A stretch of DNA of 64,000 nt from DATATJ01 sp963789075 (GTDB taxonomy: Bacteria > Acidobacteriota > Vicinamibacteria > Vicinamibacterales > CAVVIG01): NCBI GenBank assembly GCA_963789075.1, contig CAWBJQ010000003.1, forward strand, positions 372,001-436,000, written 5' to 3'. Made by a program: the position numbers and the translations under genes. The notes under the pieces were generated by a model. The model saw only the letters and a program-made list of their open reading frames with translations, was not told the origin of the DNA and made no database searches. Shown here piece by piece: positions 13,897-21,244 of the stretch (the first letter of the stretch is position 1; every line of letters begins with the position of its first letter).

Positions 13897-13994
13897 TTCA
13901 TCACGAAGACACGGAGAGTACGAAGTGCACGGAGATCTTCTTGTACAGAACCGATCTTCGTGGCCTCCGTGTTTCTTCGTGACTTCGTGATGAA
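13897..13994. repeat. CACGGAG/CACGAAG hairpin repeat
   Basis: Imperfect palindrome between the zinc-ribbon and thioredoxin-like genes. The left arm begins TTCATCACGAAGACACGGAG and the right arm ends TTCTTCGTGACTTCGTGATG, so the ends pair over about 20 bases around a short AT-richer centre. It shares its arms with the copies at 16713, 24668, 33801, 36841 and 39751. Confidence 0.85.
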
Positions 13995-14029
13995 GTAGGG
14001 GCCGAGCTTGCTCGGTGTGTGGCGCATGC

Positions 14030-14035
14030 CATAAT
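14030..14035 (+). promoter_or_regulatory. -10-like hexamer immediately upstream of the thioredoxin-like start
   Basis: CATAAT, one mismatch from TATAAT, ends 6 bases before the GTG start. No ribosome site fits between, so a leaderless transcript is likely. The same spacing is seen at several other genes in this window. Confidence 0.45.
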
Positions 14036-14041
14036 CGATCC

Positions 14042-14707
14042 GTGAGCCTCATCGCACCCGCCGATCAGACCAAACTTCGGGAGGCGTTCGCGGAACTGAC
14101 GCGTCCCGTGACGCTCGTCTTTTTCACGCAGACGCTCGACTGCGAGACGTGTCTGCAGACACGGCAGATCCTCGACGAGTTGCCGCCGCTCTCCGATCGG
14201 ATTGCAATCGAGGAAGTGAACTTCGTCCTCGACAAAGAGAAGGCCGCCCAGTACGGCATCGACCGCGTGCCAGCGATTGCGGTCACGTACGACGAGGCGG
14301 GCGAGCGCCGCGACTCGCGTATCCGCTTTCTCGGTGCGCCGGCCGGCTACGAATTCGTGTCGCTCATCCAGGCGGTGCTGATCGCCGGCGGCCGCGGCCT
14401 GAATCTCTCCGAACAGAGCCTCGCGCACCTGGCCGCCGTGGACAAGCCGGTGACGATGCAGGTGTTCACGACGCCGACGTGACCGCACTGTCCGCGGGCG
14501 GTCAGCCTCGCACACGAAATGGCCTTTGCCAGCCCGCACATCACGGCGTACACGGTCGAGGCGACGGAGTATCCGGACCTGGCGCGGCGCTATCGCGTGA
14601 CCGGCGTGCCCAAGACCGTCGTGAACGAGACGATCGAGATTCTCGGCGGTCTCCCGGAGCCGGACTTCGTCGGGCAGGCCCTGGCGGAATTTACAATTAA
14701 GAATTAG
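14042..14707 (+). CDS. Two-domain thioredoxin/glutaredoxin-like protein, probable selenoprotein (in-frame UGA at 14480-14482)
   Basis: Protein disulfide oxidoreductase-like protein of 221 codons. Domain 1 (about residues 20-130) has CETC at residues 34-37 within LDCETCLQTRQILDEL and the cis-proline region DRVPAIAV. Domain 2 starts VTMQVFTTPT and then has UGA exactly where the first cysteine of the active site belongs, giving UPHCP (residues 147-151). The frame then continues through HITAYTVEAT and the cis-proline GVPKTVV. Both sides are in the same frame, so this is not an indel. A stem-loop follows the UGA (14494-14511). GTG 14042 was chosen because it begins directly before the domain. The last residues (FTIKN) and the TAG are supplied by an inverted repeat. 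Decoding as selenocysteine is inferred. Confidence 0.8.
14494..14511 (+). promoter_or_regulatory. Candidate bacterial SECIS stem-loop for the thioredoxin-like gene
   Basis: Stem GCGGGC pairs with GCCT-GC, with one bulged C and one G-U pair, around the loop GGTCA. The loop starts 17 bases after the UGA and has G in its first two positions, within the known bacterial spacing rule (about 16-37 bases, early loop G). An alternative perfect 7-base-pair hairpin uses TGACCGC (14480-14486) and GCGGTCA (14498-14504), so the fold should be computed. Confidence 0.5.
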
Positions 14708-14724
14708 GAATTAGGAATTCGTGC
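14686..14724. repeat. Left inverted repeat bounding the four-helix-bundle gene
   Basis: Sequence GGAATTTACAATT followed by AAGAATTAGGAATTAGG and AATTCGTGC. Its reverse complement recurs at 15231-15261. It contains the stop codon of the rightward thioredoxin-like gene (TAG) and of the leftward four-helix-bundle gene (TAA). Confidence 0.85.
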
Positions 14725-15138
14725 CCGCGGTCGGCCGGCAGTCGTGATCCCGGCATTGCGGCGCGTATTGCGAACAATCGTACCCAGGATCGCGACGATT
14801 TCACTCGATTCCGATCGCAGGGCGCGCGCCTCAGCTGCCGGGCCGATTCCGCATTCTGCGCAGACGCGTAAGCGCACGTGCGCTTCGCGACCTTCTTTCA
14901 ACCCGATGCAGCACTTCGAAATGAAATCTCGCCGGCTTTCGGCGGCGCGAGCCTCCTCGAGCATCGAAGGAACAGATGTTGAGCAGTTCAGCAACTGCGG
15001 CACCATCATCCTGCCAACGCCGCCGCGATCGTAGAGCGCCTGACAGAACCGCACCACCCGACACGCAAATCGAAACGCCCGATCGCGAATGTCCTGCCCG
15101 TCTTCGAATCTCGGGTCACCCTGTTCATCGTTCCGCAT
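14704..15138 (-). CDS. Four-helix-bundle protein (23S rRNA intervening-sequence protein family)
   Basis: A 144-residue helical protein whose centre, LEEARAAESRRDFISKCC followed by IGLKEGREAHVRLR, carries the EEA.AAES..DFI.K...ALKEA.E signature of the S23/TIGR02436 four-helix-bundle family (related to Avd of diversity-generating retroelements). An upstream QLLNCSTSVPSML segment matches the usual QLLRSGTSIGANI position. No reverse transcriptase or 23S rRNA gene is nearby. Family members are found in rRNA intervening sequences and as stand-alone genes, and their molecular role is poorly known. The gene is bounded on both sides by inverted repeats, and its own stop codon lies in one of them, so the whole 14686-15261 segment looks like a discrete insertion unit. 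Confidence 0.8.
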   Translation of the reverse strand: MRNDEQGDPRFEDGQDIRDRAFRFACRVVRFCQALYDRGGVGRMMVPQLLNCSTSVPSMLEEARAAESRRDFISKCCIGLKEGREAHVRLRVCAECGIGPAAEARALRSESSEIVAILGTIVRNTRRNAGITTAGRPRARIPNS

Positions 15139-15230
15139 GCGATCGACGTCAGCATGCGCGGTGCCACGAACGACCCAGCGATCATTCAGAAAAATCGACG
15201 GAGGGTACTTTTCAGGGCAGAATCTGAGTA

Positions 15231-15261
15231 CGAATTCCTAATTCCGAATTGTAAATTCCTC
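15231..15261. repeat. Right inverted repeat bounding the four-helix-bundle gene
   Basis: Plus-strand CGAATTCCTAATTCCGAATT then GTAAATTCCTC. Read in reverse it matches the left repeat at 14686-14724 (GGAATTTACAATT...GGAATTAGGAATTCG). It supplies the last residues (EEFTIRN) and the TAG of the APC permease gene. Confidence 0.85.
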
Positions 15262-16629
15262 ATTCTCCACGCGCGGGCGAAGCAGCCAGAAGGCGAAGCC
15301 GAGCCCCGACCACCCGGCAAACGCGATCCATTCGGCGGCGGTAAAGCTCCCCGGCACGGACGGGACGACCTTCATCAGAATAATCAGCACGCTCACGCCG
15401 GATCCGAGCCACGCCATGGACGCGGATTCGCCGGCGCTGGCATGGCCCTGGCGGCGCGCGAGCCAGGCGGCACACGCCGAGAGCCAGCCCACGCCCACTG
15501 ACAGCGAGCCGACCTCGGTGATCGGCACGAGGATCGCGTCGCCGAACATCGCACCCGCGATCGTCAGGACCGACATCAGCGCGATGGCGACAACCGGCGT
15601 CCCGTGCGTGGCGTGCACACGGCCGAGCGACGGGTGCACGAGATTGCGCTTGCCGATGGCATAGAGCATCCGCGTGGACGCGACGAAGTTGCCGTTGAAG
15701 ATTTTCAACAGCGACAGGAACGCGCCGAAGAGAATCAGCTGCGCGATCGCATGGGCACCGAACGTCCGCTCGAACGCGACCTCGGTCCGCACGTGGCCCG
15801 CCACGATTTCGCGCCACGGATAGACGTACGTCACCACGGCGATGATGATCATGTAGAAGAGGAAGCCCGCGATGAGCGCCGCGTAAATCGCCTTGGTGAA
15901 GTTGCGCGGGTCGAATCCGGCCTTCGCTTCCTCGGATCCTTTCGCGACCGACTCGAAGCCGGTCATGAAGTACGGCACGATCTGCAGCACCAGGAAGATC
16001 GAAAGCGCGATGCCCGCCGCACCGCTCCGCGCAAACAGCGGCTGCATGTTCGACGCGGTGCCGCGCGCGAAGCCGAGCAGCGTGAAGATCGCGAACGTGC
16101 CGAGCAGGCCGAACGTCATCACGTCCTGGAACACGCCGCTCGGTTTGATGCCACGGTAGTTCACCGACGCCACGAGCAGCGTCAGCGCCAGGCCCACGGC
16201 GAGCCGCGGCGCGAAAATCGGAATGCCGCCGATGGCGTACAGCTGATAACTGTTCAGCGCCGGAAAGACGCGCGCCAGCAGGTTGCCGGTCGCCACCGCT
16301 TCCCACGGACACACGATCGCGTACGACAGCACCATCGTCCAACCGGCCGCGTAACTGACGAACGGCGGAAAGACGCCTTCGGTGTACGCGATCTCGGCGC
16401 CCGCATCCTGAATGCGCTGCACGAGGCGGCCGTAGGTGTGCGCGATCGGGAACAGCAGCAGGCCGCCGATGAGGAATCCGAGGATTGCGCCGCCAGGGCC
16501 GCCGCGCGTCAGCCAGTCGTCCATCAGGACGAGCCAGCCGACGCCGATCATCGAGCCGAAGCCGAACGTGAAGTATTCGACGGTACTGAGGCCGCCATGC
16601 AGCGCGGCGCGTTGTTTGACGATCGCCAT
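15238..16629 (-). CDS. APC-superfamily amino acid permease
   Basis: Twelve-helix secondary transporter of 463 residues, expected to import amino acids or related amines by cation symport or exchange. The first helix reads FGFGSMIGVGWLVL, the unwound GSMIG motif of the APC fold. A cytoplasmic segment FESVAKGSEEAKAGFDPRNF lies in the middle. ATG 16629 was preferred over the adjacent TTG. The substrate cannot be told from sequence. The C-terminus ends in EEFTIRN, encoded by the inverted repeat that bounds the neighbouring four-helix-bundle element, mirroring the FTIKN end of the convergent thioredoxin-like gene. On its upstream side a TATAGT hexamer lies about 45 bases before the start. Confidence 0.88.
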   Translation of the reverse strand: MAIVKQRAALHGGLSTVEYFTFGFGSMIGVGWLVLMDDWLTRGGPGGAILGFLIGGLLLFPIAHTYGRLVQRIQDAGAEIAYTEGVFPPFVSYAAGWTMVLSYAIVCPWEAVATGNLLARVFPALNSYQLYAIGGIPIFAPRLAVGLALTLLVASVNYRGIKPSGVFQDVMTFGLLGTFAIFTLLGFARGTASNMQPLFARSGAAGIALSIFLVLQIVPYFMTGFESVAKGSEEAKAGFDPRNFTKAIYAALIAGFLFYMIIIAVVTYVYPWREIVAGHVRTEVAFERTFGAHAIAQLILFGAFLSLLKIFNGNFVASTRMLYAIGKRNLVHPSLGRVHATHGTPVVAIALMSVLTIAGAMFGDAILVPITEVGSLSVGVGWLSACAAWLARRQGHASAGESASMAWLGSGVSVLIILMKVVPSVPGSFTAAEWIAFAGWSGLGFAFWLLRPRVENEEFTIRN

Positions 16630-16712
16630 CAAAACCGGAACCGCAGGAGCCGCGTCGCGGCGCGTTTCACGCCGTCACTATAATCCATTCATGAATCATC
16701 AGCCGCCCGCTT

Positions 16713-16802
16713 CTTCATCACGAAGTCACGGAGGACACGAAGGTCACGGAGGTCACGATTCGTCTTCGTGTTCTTCGGATGCTCCGTGTCTTCGTGAGAG
16801 AA
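16713..16802. repeat. CACGGAGG/CACGAAGG hairpin repeat
   Basis: Palindromic element in the gap between the divergent permease and M61 genes. The left arm begins CTTCATCACGAAGTCACGGA and continues GGACACGAAGGTCACGG. The right arm ends GCTCCGTGTCTTCGTGAGAG. Confidence 0.82.
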
Positions 16803-16862
16803 GGATGCAGGAGAACCGCAGGATGAGTTGATGTCCGGTGCATATGCTAGCATCGCGGCGTG

Positions 16863-18734
16863 ATGAGACGCTTCCTCGTTGCCGCCGCGTGTGCCGCGAT
16901 TTCGGCGGCCGGCGTCATCGAAGTTCCCGCGCTTCATGCGCAGCACAGCGCCCCAGCCCCCATCCACTACCGCTTCACGTTTCCGGAGCCGCAGCATCGT
17001 TGGATGCAGGTCGAGGCGGCCTTTTCCGCGCTGACGCAGCCGGCGTTGGAGCTGCGGATGAGCCGATCGTCGCCGGGCCGCTACTCGCTGCACGACTTCG
17101 CCAAGAACGTCTACGACGTGCACGCCTTCGCTGCGGACGGCCGCGAGATCGAGACCACGCGGCCCGATCCCTACGGCTGGAATGTCGCCGGATTCGGCAG
17201 CAGCGTCACCGTGAAATATAAGATTTATGGCGACCGGGTGGACGGCACGTATCTCGCCGTCGACGAGACGCACGCGCACATCAACATGCCGGCGGTGATC
17301 ATGTGGGCGCACGGGCTGGACGAGCGCCCGGCCGTGGTGACGTTCGAAGAGCCCGCCGGGATGCACTGGCGCGTCGCCACGCAATTGCACGGCGACCAGC
17401 TCGAGTTCACCGCGCCGAATCTGCAGTACCTGATGGACAGCCCAGCGGAATTCGGGCCGGAGGTGATCCGCGCGTTCACCGTCGGCCCGCGGTCATTCCG
17501 ATTTGCCGTGCATCACACCGGCACCGACGCCGAGCTCGACGCGTACGTCAAAGACGTCGAGAAGATTGTTCGCGAGGAAGGGGCGATCTACGGCGAGTTT
17601 CCCGAGTACGAGCCCGGCAGCTACACGTTCCTCGCCGACTACCTGCCTTATGCCAGCGGCGACGGCATGGAGCACCGCAACAGCACGGTGATGACGGCAC
17701 CGGGCACGATCCGCGATCAGCGCGACCGGCTGCTCGACACCGTTGCGCACGAGTTCTTCCACGGCTGGAACGTGGAGCGCATCCGACCGAAGGGGCTCGA
17801 GCCGTTCGATTTCGATCGCGCGAACATGACCGACTCGCTGTGGCTCGCCGAAGGGTTCACACAGTATTACGGTCCGATCGCTCTGCAGCGCGCCAGGCTC
17901 GTGGATCTGCCGGAGACGCTGGCCACGTTCGCCGGTCTCGTGAGCAGCGTCGCGCTGAGCCCGGCGCACCTCGTCCGTTCCGCCGCGGATATGAGCCGCA
18001 TGGCGCCGTTCATCGACGGCGGCCGCACGGTGGATCGCACGAACTGGCCGAGCACGGTGACGTCGTACTACTCGTTTGGCGGCGCGATCGCGCTGGCGCT
18101 CGACCTGACGCTGCGGGACCGATCGAATGGCCGCGTCACGCTCGACGACTTCATGCGCGCCATGTGGCGCGCGTACGGCAAGCCCGGCGGTGCACGTGAG
18201 GGCTACGTCGATCATCCCTACACGATCGGCGACGCCGAAGCGCGGCTCGCCGAGGTCAGCGGCGATCGAGTGTTCGCCCGCGACTTCTTCGCGAAGTACA
18301 TCCTCGGCCACGACGTGGCGGACTACACGCGCCTCCTCGAGCGCGCAGGATTCATCCTGCGTAAACGCAACGCAGGACGCGCGTGGCTCGGCGATCTGCG
18401 CGTCGATGATCGTGGAGGCGCGGTTTACGTGTCCACCCTCGTCGAGCCCAACTGGCCCCTCTACCAGAGCGGCCTCGATCAAGACGATGAAGTGCGGCAA
18501 GTCGATGGGCAGCGGGTGGCATCGGCGGAGGATCTCTCGAATGTGCTCAGGCGCCGCAAGCCGGGCGACCGCGTCGCGCTCCTGTTCGTGAACCGCACCG
18601 GTCACCCCACGACGACGAGCGTGGTCCTCGGCGAAGATCCGCACCTGGAAATCGTCGCAACCGAAGCGGTGGGCGGCACGCTGGCGCCCGCGCAGAAGAT
18701 GTTTCGCGATCGCTGGCTCGGACAACAACCATGA
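16863..18734 (+). CDS. M61 family metallopeptidase (glycyl aminopeptidase-like) with PDZ domain
   Basis: Exported zinc peptidase of 623 residues. A signal peptide (about residues 1-27, ending ALHAQ) is followed by the M61 N-terminal beta domain, then the catalytic domain with HEFFH (HExxH) and the downstream glutamate in LWLAEGFTQYYG. A PDZ domain occupies about residues 500-590 (AWLGDLRVDDRGGAVYVS...GLDQDDEVRQVDGQRV). Family members cleave N-terminal glycine or alanine from peptides. ATG 16863 was chosen over an adjacent GTG. The stop overlaps the next gene as ATGA, implying translational coupling. Confidence 0.9.
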   Translation: MRRFLVAAACAAISAAGVIEVPALHAQHSAPAPIHYRFTFPEPQHRWMQVEAAFSALTQPALELRMSRSSPGRYSLHDFAKNVYDVHAFAADGREIETTRPDPYGWNVAGFGSSVTVKYKIYGDRVDGTYLAVDETHAHINMPAVIMWAHGLDERPAVVTFEEPAGMHWRVATQLHGDQLEFTAPNLQYLMDSPAEFGPEVIRAFTVGPRSFRFAVHHTGTDAELDAYVKDVEKIVREEGAIYGEFPEYEPGSYTFLADYLPYASGDGMEHRNSTVMTAPGTIRDQRDRLLDTVAHEFFHGWNVERIRPKGLEPFDFDRANMTDSLWLAEGFTQYYGPIALQRARLVDLPETLATFAGLVSSVALSPAHLVRSAADMSRMAPFIDGGRTVDRTNWPSTVTSYYSFGGAIALALDLTLRDRSNGRVTLDDFMRAMWRAYGKPGGAREGYVDHPYTIGDAEARLAEVSGDRVFARDFFAKYILGHDVADYTRLLERAGFILRKRNAGRAWLGDLRVDDRGGAVYVSTLVEPNWPLYQSGLDQDDEVRQVDGQRVASAEDLSNVLRRRKPGDRVALLFVNRTGHPTTTSVVLGEDPHLEIVATEAVGGTLAPAQKMFRDRWLGQQP

Positions 18735-19336
18735 AAGTGCCCTGGTCCCGCATCCTCGACACTGCGCTCGACGTCACGGGTCTCGCGCTCGGCCGTCTGC
18801 CTCGGGGCGGTGCGGGGGGTGGTCGAAGCGACGAACAGCTCGAAGCGGGGAGCCGCGCCGTGGGCCATCTCGAAGCGCGGCTGGCCGGCGTTGTCGTGGC
18901 CGCGCTGAAGGAGGCGTTCGATCGCGACAGCAAGCGGCTCGAGATCGAGCGCGAGCAGATCGAGAGCGAGCGGCGGCGCGCCGCGCGCGCGCTGAGGCTC
19001 GAGCTGGCGCGGCAGGCGGGCGACCGTGAGGTCGGCCGGTTGCGGCTGGTGGCCGGCACCGCCGTCGTGACGTGGCTCGCGACGCTCTTCTTCTCGAGCC
19101 GGCTGATCGGCGGGCCGATCGCCGTGCGCATCACGCTTGGCTGTGGGTGGATGCTGCTGCTCGCCTCGCTCGCGGCGGCGTTCATGGCGCAGACACAGGT
19201 CGGCGACGCGCTCAGAAAAATCGACGAAGGCGACGAGCGGGCCGACGTCGTGTCGTCCGGCCCGGCCGGCGCAATCGCGCCGTGGCTGACGGTGATCGGC
19301 CTCGCGCTGGTTGGCCTCGCGGTGCTGATCGCGTAA
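18731..19336 (+). CDS. Membrane protein with coiled-coil N-terminal half, unknown function
   Basis: A 201-residue protein coupled to the M61 peptidase by an ATGA overlap. Residues about 38-100 form a charged helix rich in Glu, Arg and Ala (KEAFDRDSKRLEIEREQIES), likely a coiled coil. Hydrophobic segments follow at about 105-125, 130-155 and 183-200, with a charged stretch (LRKIDEGDERADV) before the last. No family is recognised. The coupling suggests a membrane partner or scaffold for the peptidase (inference). Confidence 0.7.
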   Translation: MKVPWSRILDTALDVTGLALGRLPRGGAGGGRSDEQLEAGSRAVGHLEARLAGVVVAALKEAFDRDSKRLEIEREQIESERRRAARALRLELARQAGDREVGRLRLVAGTAVVTWLATLFFSSRLIGGPIAVRITLGCGWMLLLASLAAAFMAQTQVGDALRKIDEGDERADVVSSGPAGAIAPWLTVIGLALVGLAVLIA

Positions 19337-19365
19337 CGCTCCGCTGATCACGACAAATTGTTGCC

Positions 19366-19622
19366 ACAGAGGCACGGAGATACAGAGAGATTCTCCGATC
19401 ATCTCTGCACGGCGAGCGCCGCACCGAGCCCTGGGGAGTGTGTTCGATTCGACGGCGTCACGTTGCGACGCGCGCGGGGCGGAGTCGGACCGGATCACGA
19501 ACCACTTGGATTGAGCCTGTTCGTGATCCGGTCCGATCCGCCCGCGCCAGCCGGCCCGCCAGGCGGGCCGGTCGTCGAATCGGTCCGGCGTCTTCTCCGT
19601 GGCTCTGTGACTGTGGCTAACT
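19366..19622. repeat. Nested palindromic element of about 257 bases
   Basis: Outer arms TTGCCACAGAGGCACGGAGA and TCTCCGTGGCTCTGTG-ACTGTGGC pair. Inside, GATTCGACG near 19446 pairs with CGTCGAATC near 19573. TCGGACCGGATCACGAA near 19485 pairs perfectly with TTCGTGATCCGGTCCGA near 19520. A fourth hairpin is CCGGCCCGCC-A-GGCGGGCCGG near 19552. The element fills the gap between the coiled-coil gene and the convergent FAD oxidase, whose stop lies at its right edge. Confidence 0.85.
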
Positions 19623-21227
19623 TCTGGAAAACAAGACGCCGGGCGCGAGCTTCCAGCCGGGATCGATCGCGCGCTTGACGCGGCGCATCTCCTCCACGCC
19701 CGCCGCGCCATACAGATCTTCCAGCAGCCGCTGCTTCACGGCATTTCTCCCGACGCCGTGCTCCGCCAGCGGCGATCCGCCCAGACGAATCGCTTCGCGT
19801 CCAAACGCCGCAATGGCCGCCTTGCCTGATTCGACGTCAGCCATCGATCGCGGGATGACGTTGGGGTGCACGTTGCCGTCGGAGATGTGGCCCCACACGG
19901 CGGCGTCGAGGCCGCGGCGTGCGAATTCGGCATCGTAGAATGCCAGCAGCTCGTCGCATCGCTCGAACGGCACGATCATGTCGGCGGCCGTCTTCTCGAT
20001 GCGATCGTCAACGGTCTGCTTCGCGCGGCCGACGCGTTGATTGACACCCGCGGGCACCGCTTCACGGACGGCGAGCAGCTGCGCGGCGCGGGCGCGATCG
20101 CCCGGCACAGCGATCTCGACAGCGTCCAGCACACCGGCGGCGTCCAGCAGGCGGCAGAAGCGCACAAGCGGTGTCGCGACCGCCGTGGCCTCACGCGCGC
20201 GTCCGATGTCGTCGAATGCCTGCTCCGGCGTCGTGCCCGCCGGCAATTCGAGCGTCACCAGAAGTGCGATCGCCGTGCCATCCGGCACGACGACGCCGTT
20301 CGCGCGGTCGGCGCCATCTTCGCGCAGCAGCGCCAGGCACCGCGCGTCCATGTGCTCGATGGCCGAGGCGTCGATGCCGTTGGGGTTGCCATCGCGCCAC
20401 GTCGTTCGGGACATGTCGCGCAGCTGTCGAACGAAGGCGAGCGCCGCGTCGCGGCGCGCGAATGGCACGAAGGCGAGGCAGAACGCCGGCCTCACGGGCA
20501 GCAGCCGCAGCGTCGCCGCGGTCACGATGCCCAGCGTGCCTTCGGCGCCGATGAACAGATCGATCAGATCCATGTCGGGCGCCGCGAAGTAGCCGGCAGA
20601 CAACTTCGGCAGCGCCGGCATCTGGTAGCGTGAAACCGGCACTCGCACCGGTCCGCTCGGCAGCTCGACAACGAAATAGCCGTCACCTTGCGCGCGGACA
20701 GTGCCTCGCGTGATGTCGAGCACGTCGCCTGTCGGCAGGACGACCGTGAGCGCATCCACCCAGTCCCGCGTCGTGCCGTATTTGAATGTGGCCGCGCCGG
20801 CAGCGTTGGTGGCGATGGTGCCGCCGATGGAAGCCCCCGTGAACGTGGGCGCGGGGGGATAGTAGCGGCCGGCGCGCTCGAGCATCGCATCGAGCGCCAT
20901 GAGCGTGACGCCCGCCTCAACCCGCACGGCGCTGACGCCGACGTCCAGCACGCGATTGAGCCGCGACGTGCTCAGGACGACTTCGCCCATCGGCGTCGCG
21001 CCGCCCGTCAGCGACGACTGGGCGCCGATCGGCAGCACCGCAGACGTGCTGTGCAACACCGCGGCGATCTCGGCCTCCGTGGCGGGGGAGACGACGCCCG
21101 CCGCGTGACCGCCGGGAAAGTGCGCCGCATCTTCGCGCACCGCCGCGAGCACGTCGGGATCGCGGTTGATGCTCGGCATCGCCGCGTGGCCACGCGGGGC
21201 CCGCGCACGGATCGCATACCCAGCCAT
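19617..21227 (-). CDS. FAD-linked oxidase, D-lactate/glycolate dehydrogenase (GlcD) family
   Basis: A 536-residue flavoprotein of the vanillyl-alcohol-oxidase superfamily: PCMH-type FAD-binding domain in the N-terminal half (IGAQSSLTGGATPMGEVVLS and ASIGGTIATNAAGAATFKYG), FAD-linked C-terminal domain with the diagnostic GHISDGNVHPNVIP near residue 450 and LAEHGVGRNAVK. It oxidises a 2-hydroxy acid, probably D-lactate or glycolate, passing electrons to the respiratory chain. The frame starts at ATG 21227, but MPSINRDPDVL at 21179 is an equally good start. It is divergent from the rhodanese gene with a very short gap. No CCG/GlcF partner is adjacent, so its electron acceptor is unclear. Confidence 0.87.
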   Translation of the reverse strand: MAGYAIRARAPRGHAAMPSINRDPDVLAAVREDAAHFPGGHAAGVVSPATEAEIAAVLHSTSAVLPIGAQSSLTGGATPMGEVVLSTSRLNRVLDVGVSAVRVEAGVTLMALDAMLERAGRYYPPAPTFTGASIGGTIATNAAGAATFKYGTTRDWVDALTVVLPTGDVLDITRGTVRAQGDGYFVVELPSGPVRVPVSRYQMPALPKLSAGYFAAPDMDLIDLFIGAEGTLGIVTAATLRLLPVRPAFCLAFVPFARRDAALAFVRQLRDMSRTTWRDGNPNGIDASAIEHMDARCLALLREDGADRANGVVVPDGTAIALLVTLELPAGTTPEQAFDDIGRAREATAVATPLVRFCRLLDAAGVLDAVEIAVPGDRARAAQLLAVREAVPAGVNQRVGRAKQTVDDRIEKTAADMIVPFERCDELLAFYDAEFARRGLDAAVWGHISDGNVHPNVIPRSMADVESGKAAIAAFGREAIRLGGSPLAEHGVGRNAVKQRLLEDLYGAAGVEEMRRVKRAIDPGWKLAPGVLFSRS

Positions 21228-21244
21228 GGCGTTATATTAGATGG
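21228..21244. promoter_or_regulatory. Compact divergent promoter between FAD oxidase and rhodanese genes
   Basis: The 17-base gap contains TTATATTA. On the plus strand it gives TATATT and on the minus strand TATAAC, each one mismatch from the -10 consensus and a few bases from the start codon it faces. No ribosome site is present, suggesting leaderless transcripts, unless the oxidase really starts at 21179. Confidence 0.4.

Noticed and set aside
14480..14482. UGA as a simple nonsense mutation or end of a shorter gene
   Set aside because: The downstream part is a conserved half thioredoxin domain in the same frame, and the codon sits exactly on the catalytic cysteine. I keep this as the main alternative for both UGA genes, but rate it less likely.
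14704..15138. Diversity-generating retroelement signalled by the Avd-like four-helix protein
   Set aside because: No reverse transcriptase, template repeat or variable repeat is present within the window.
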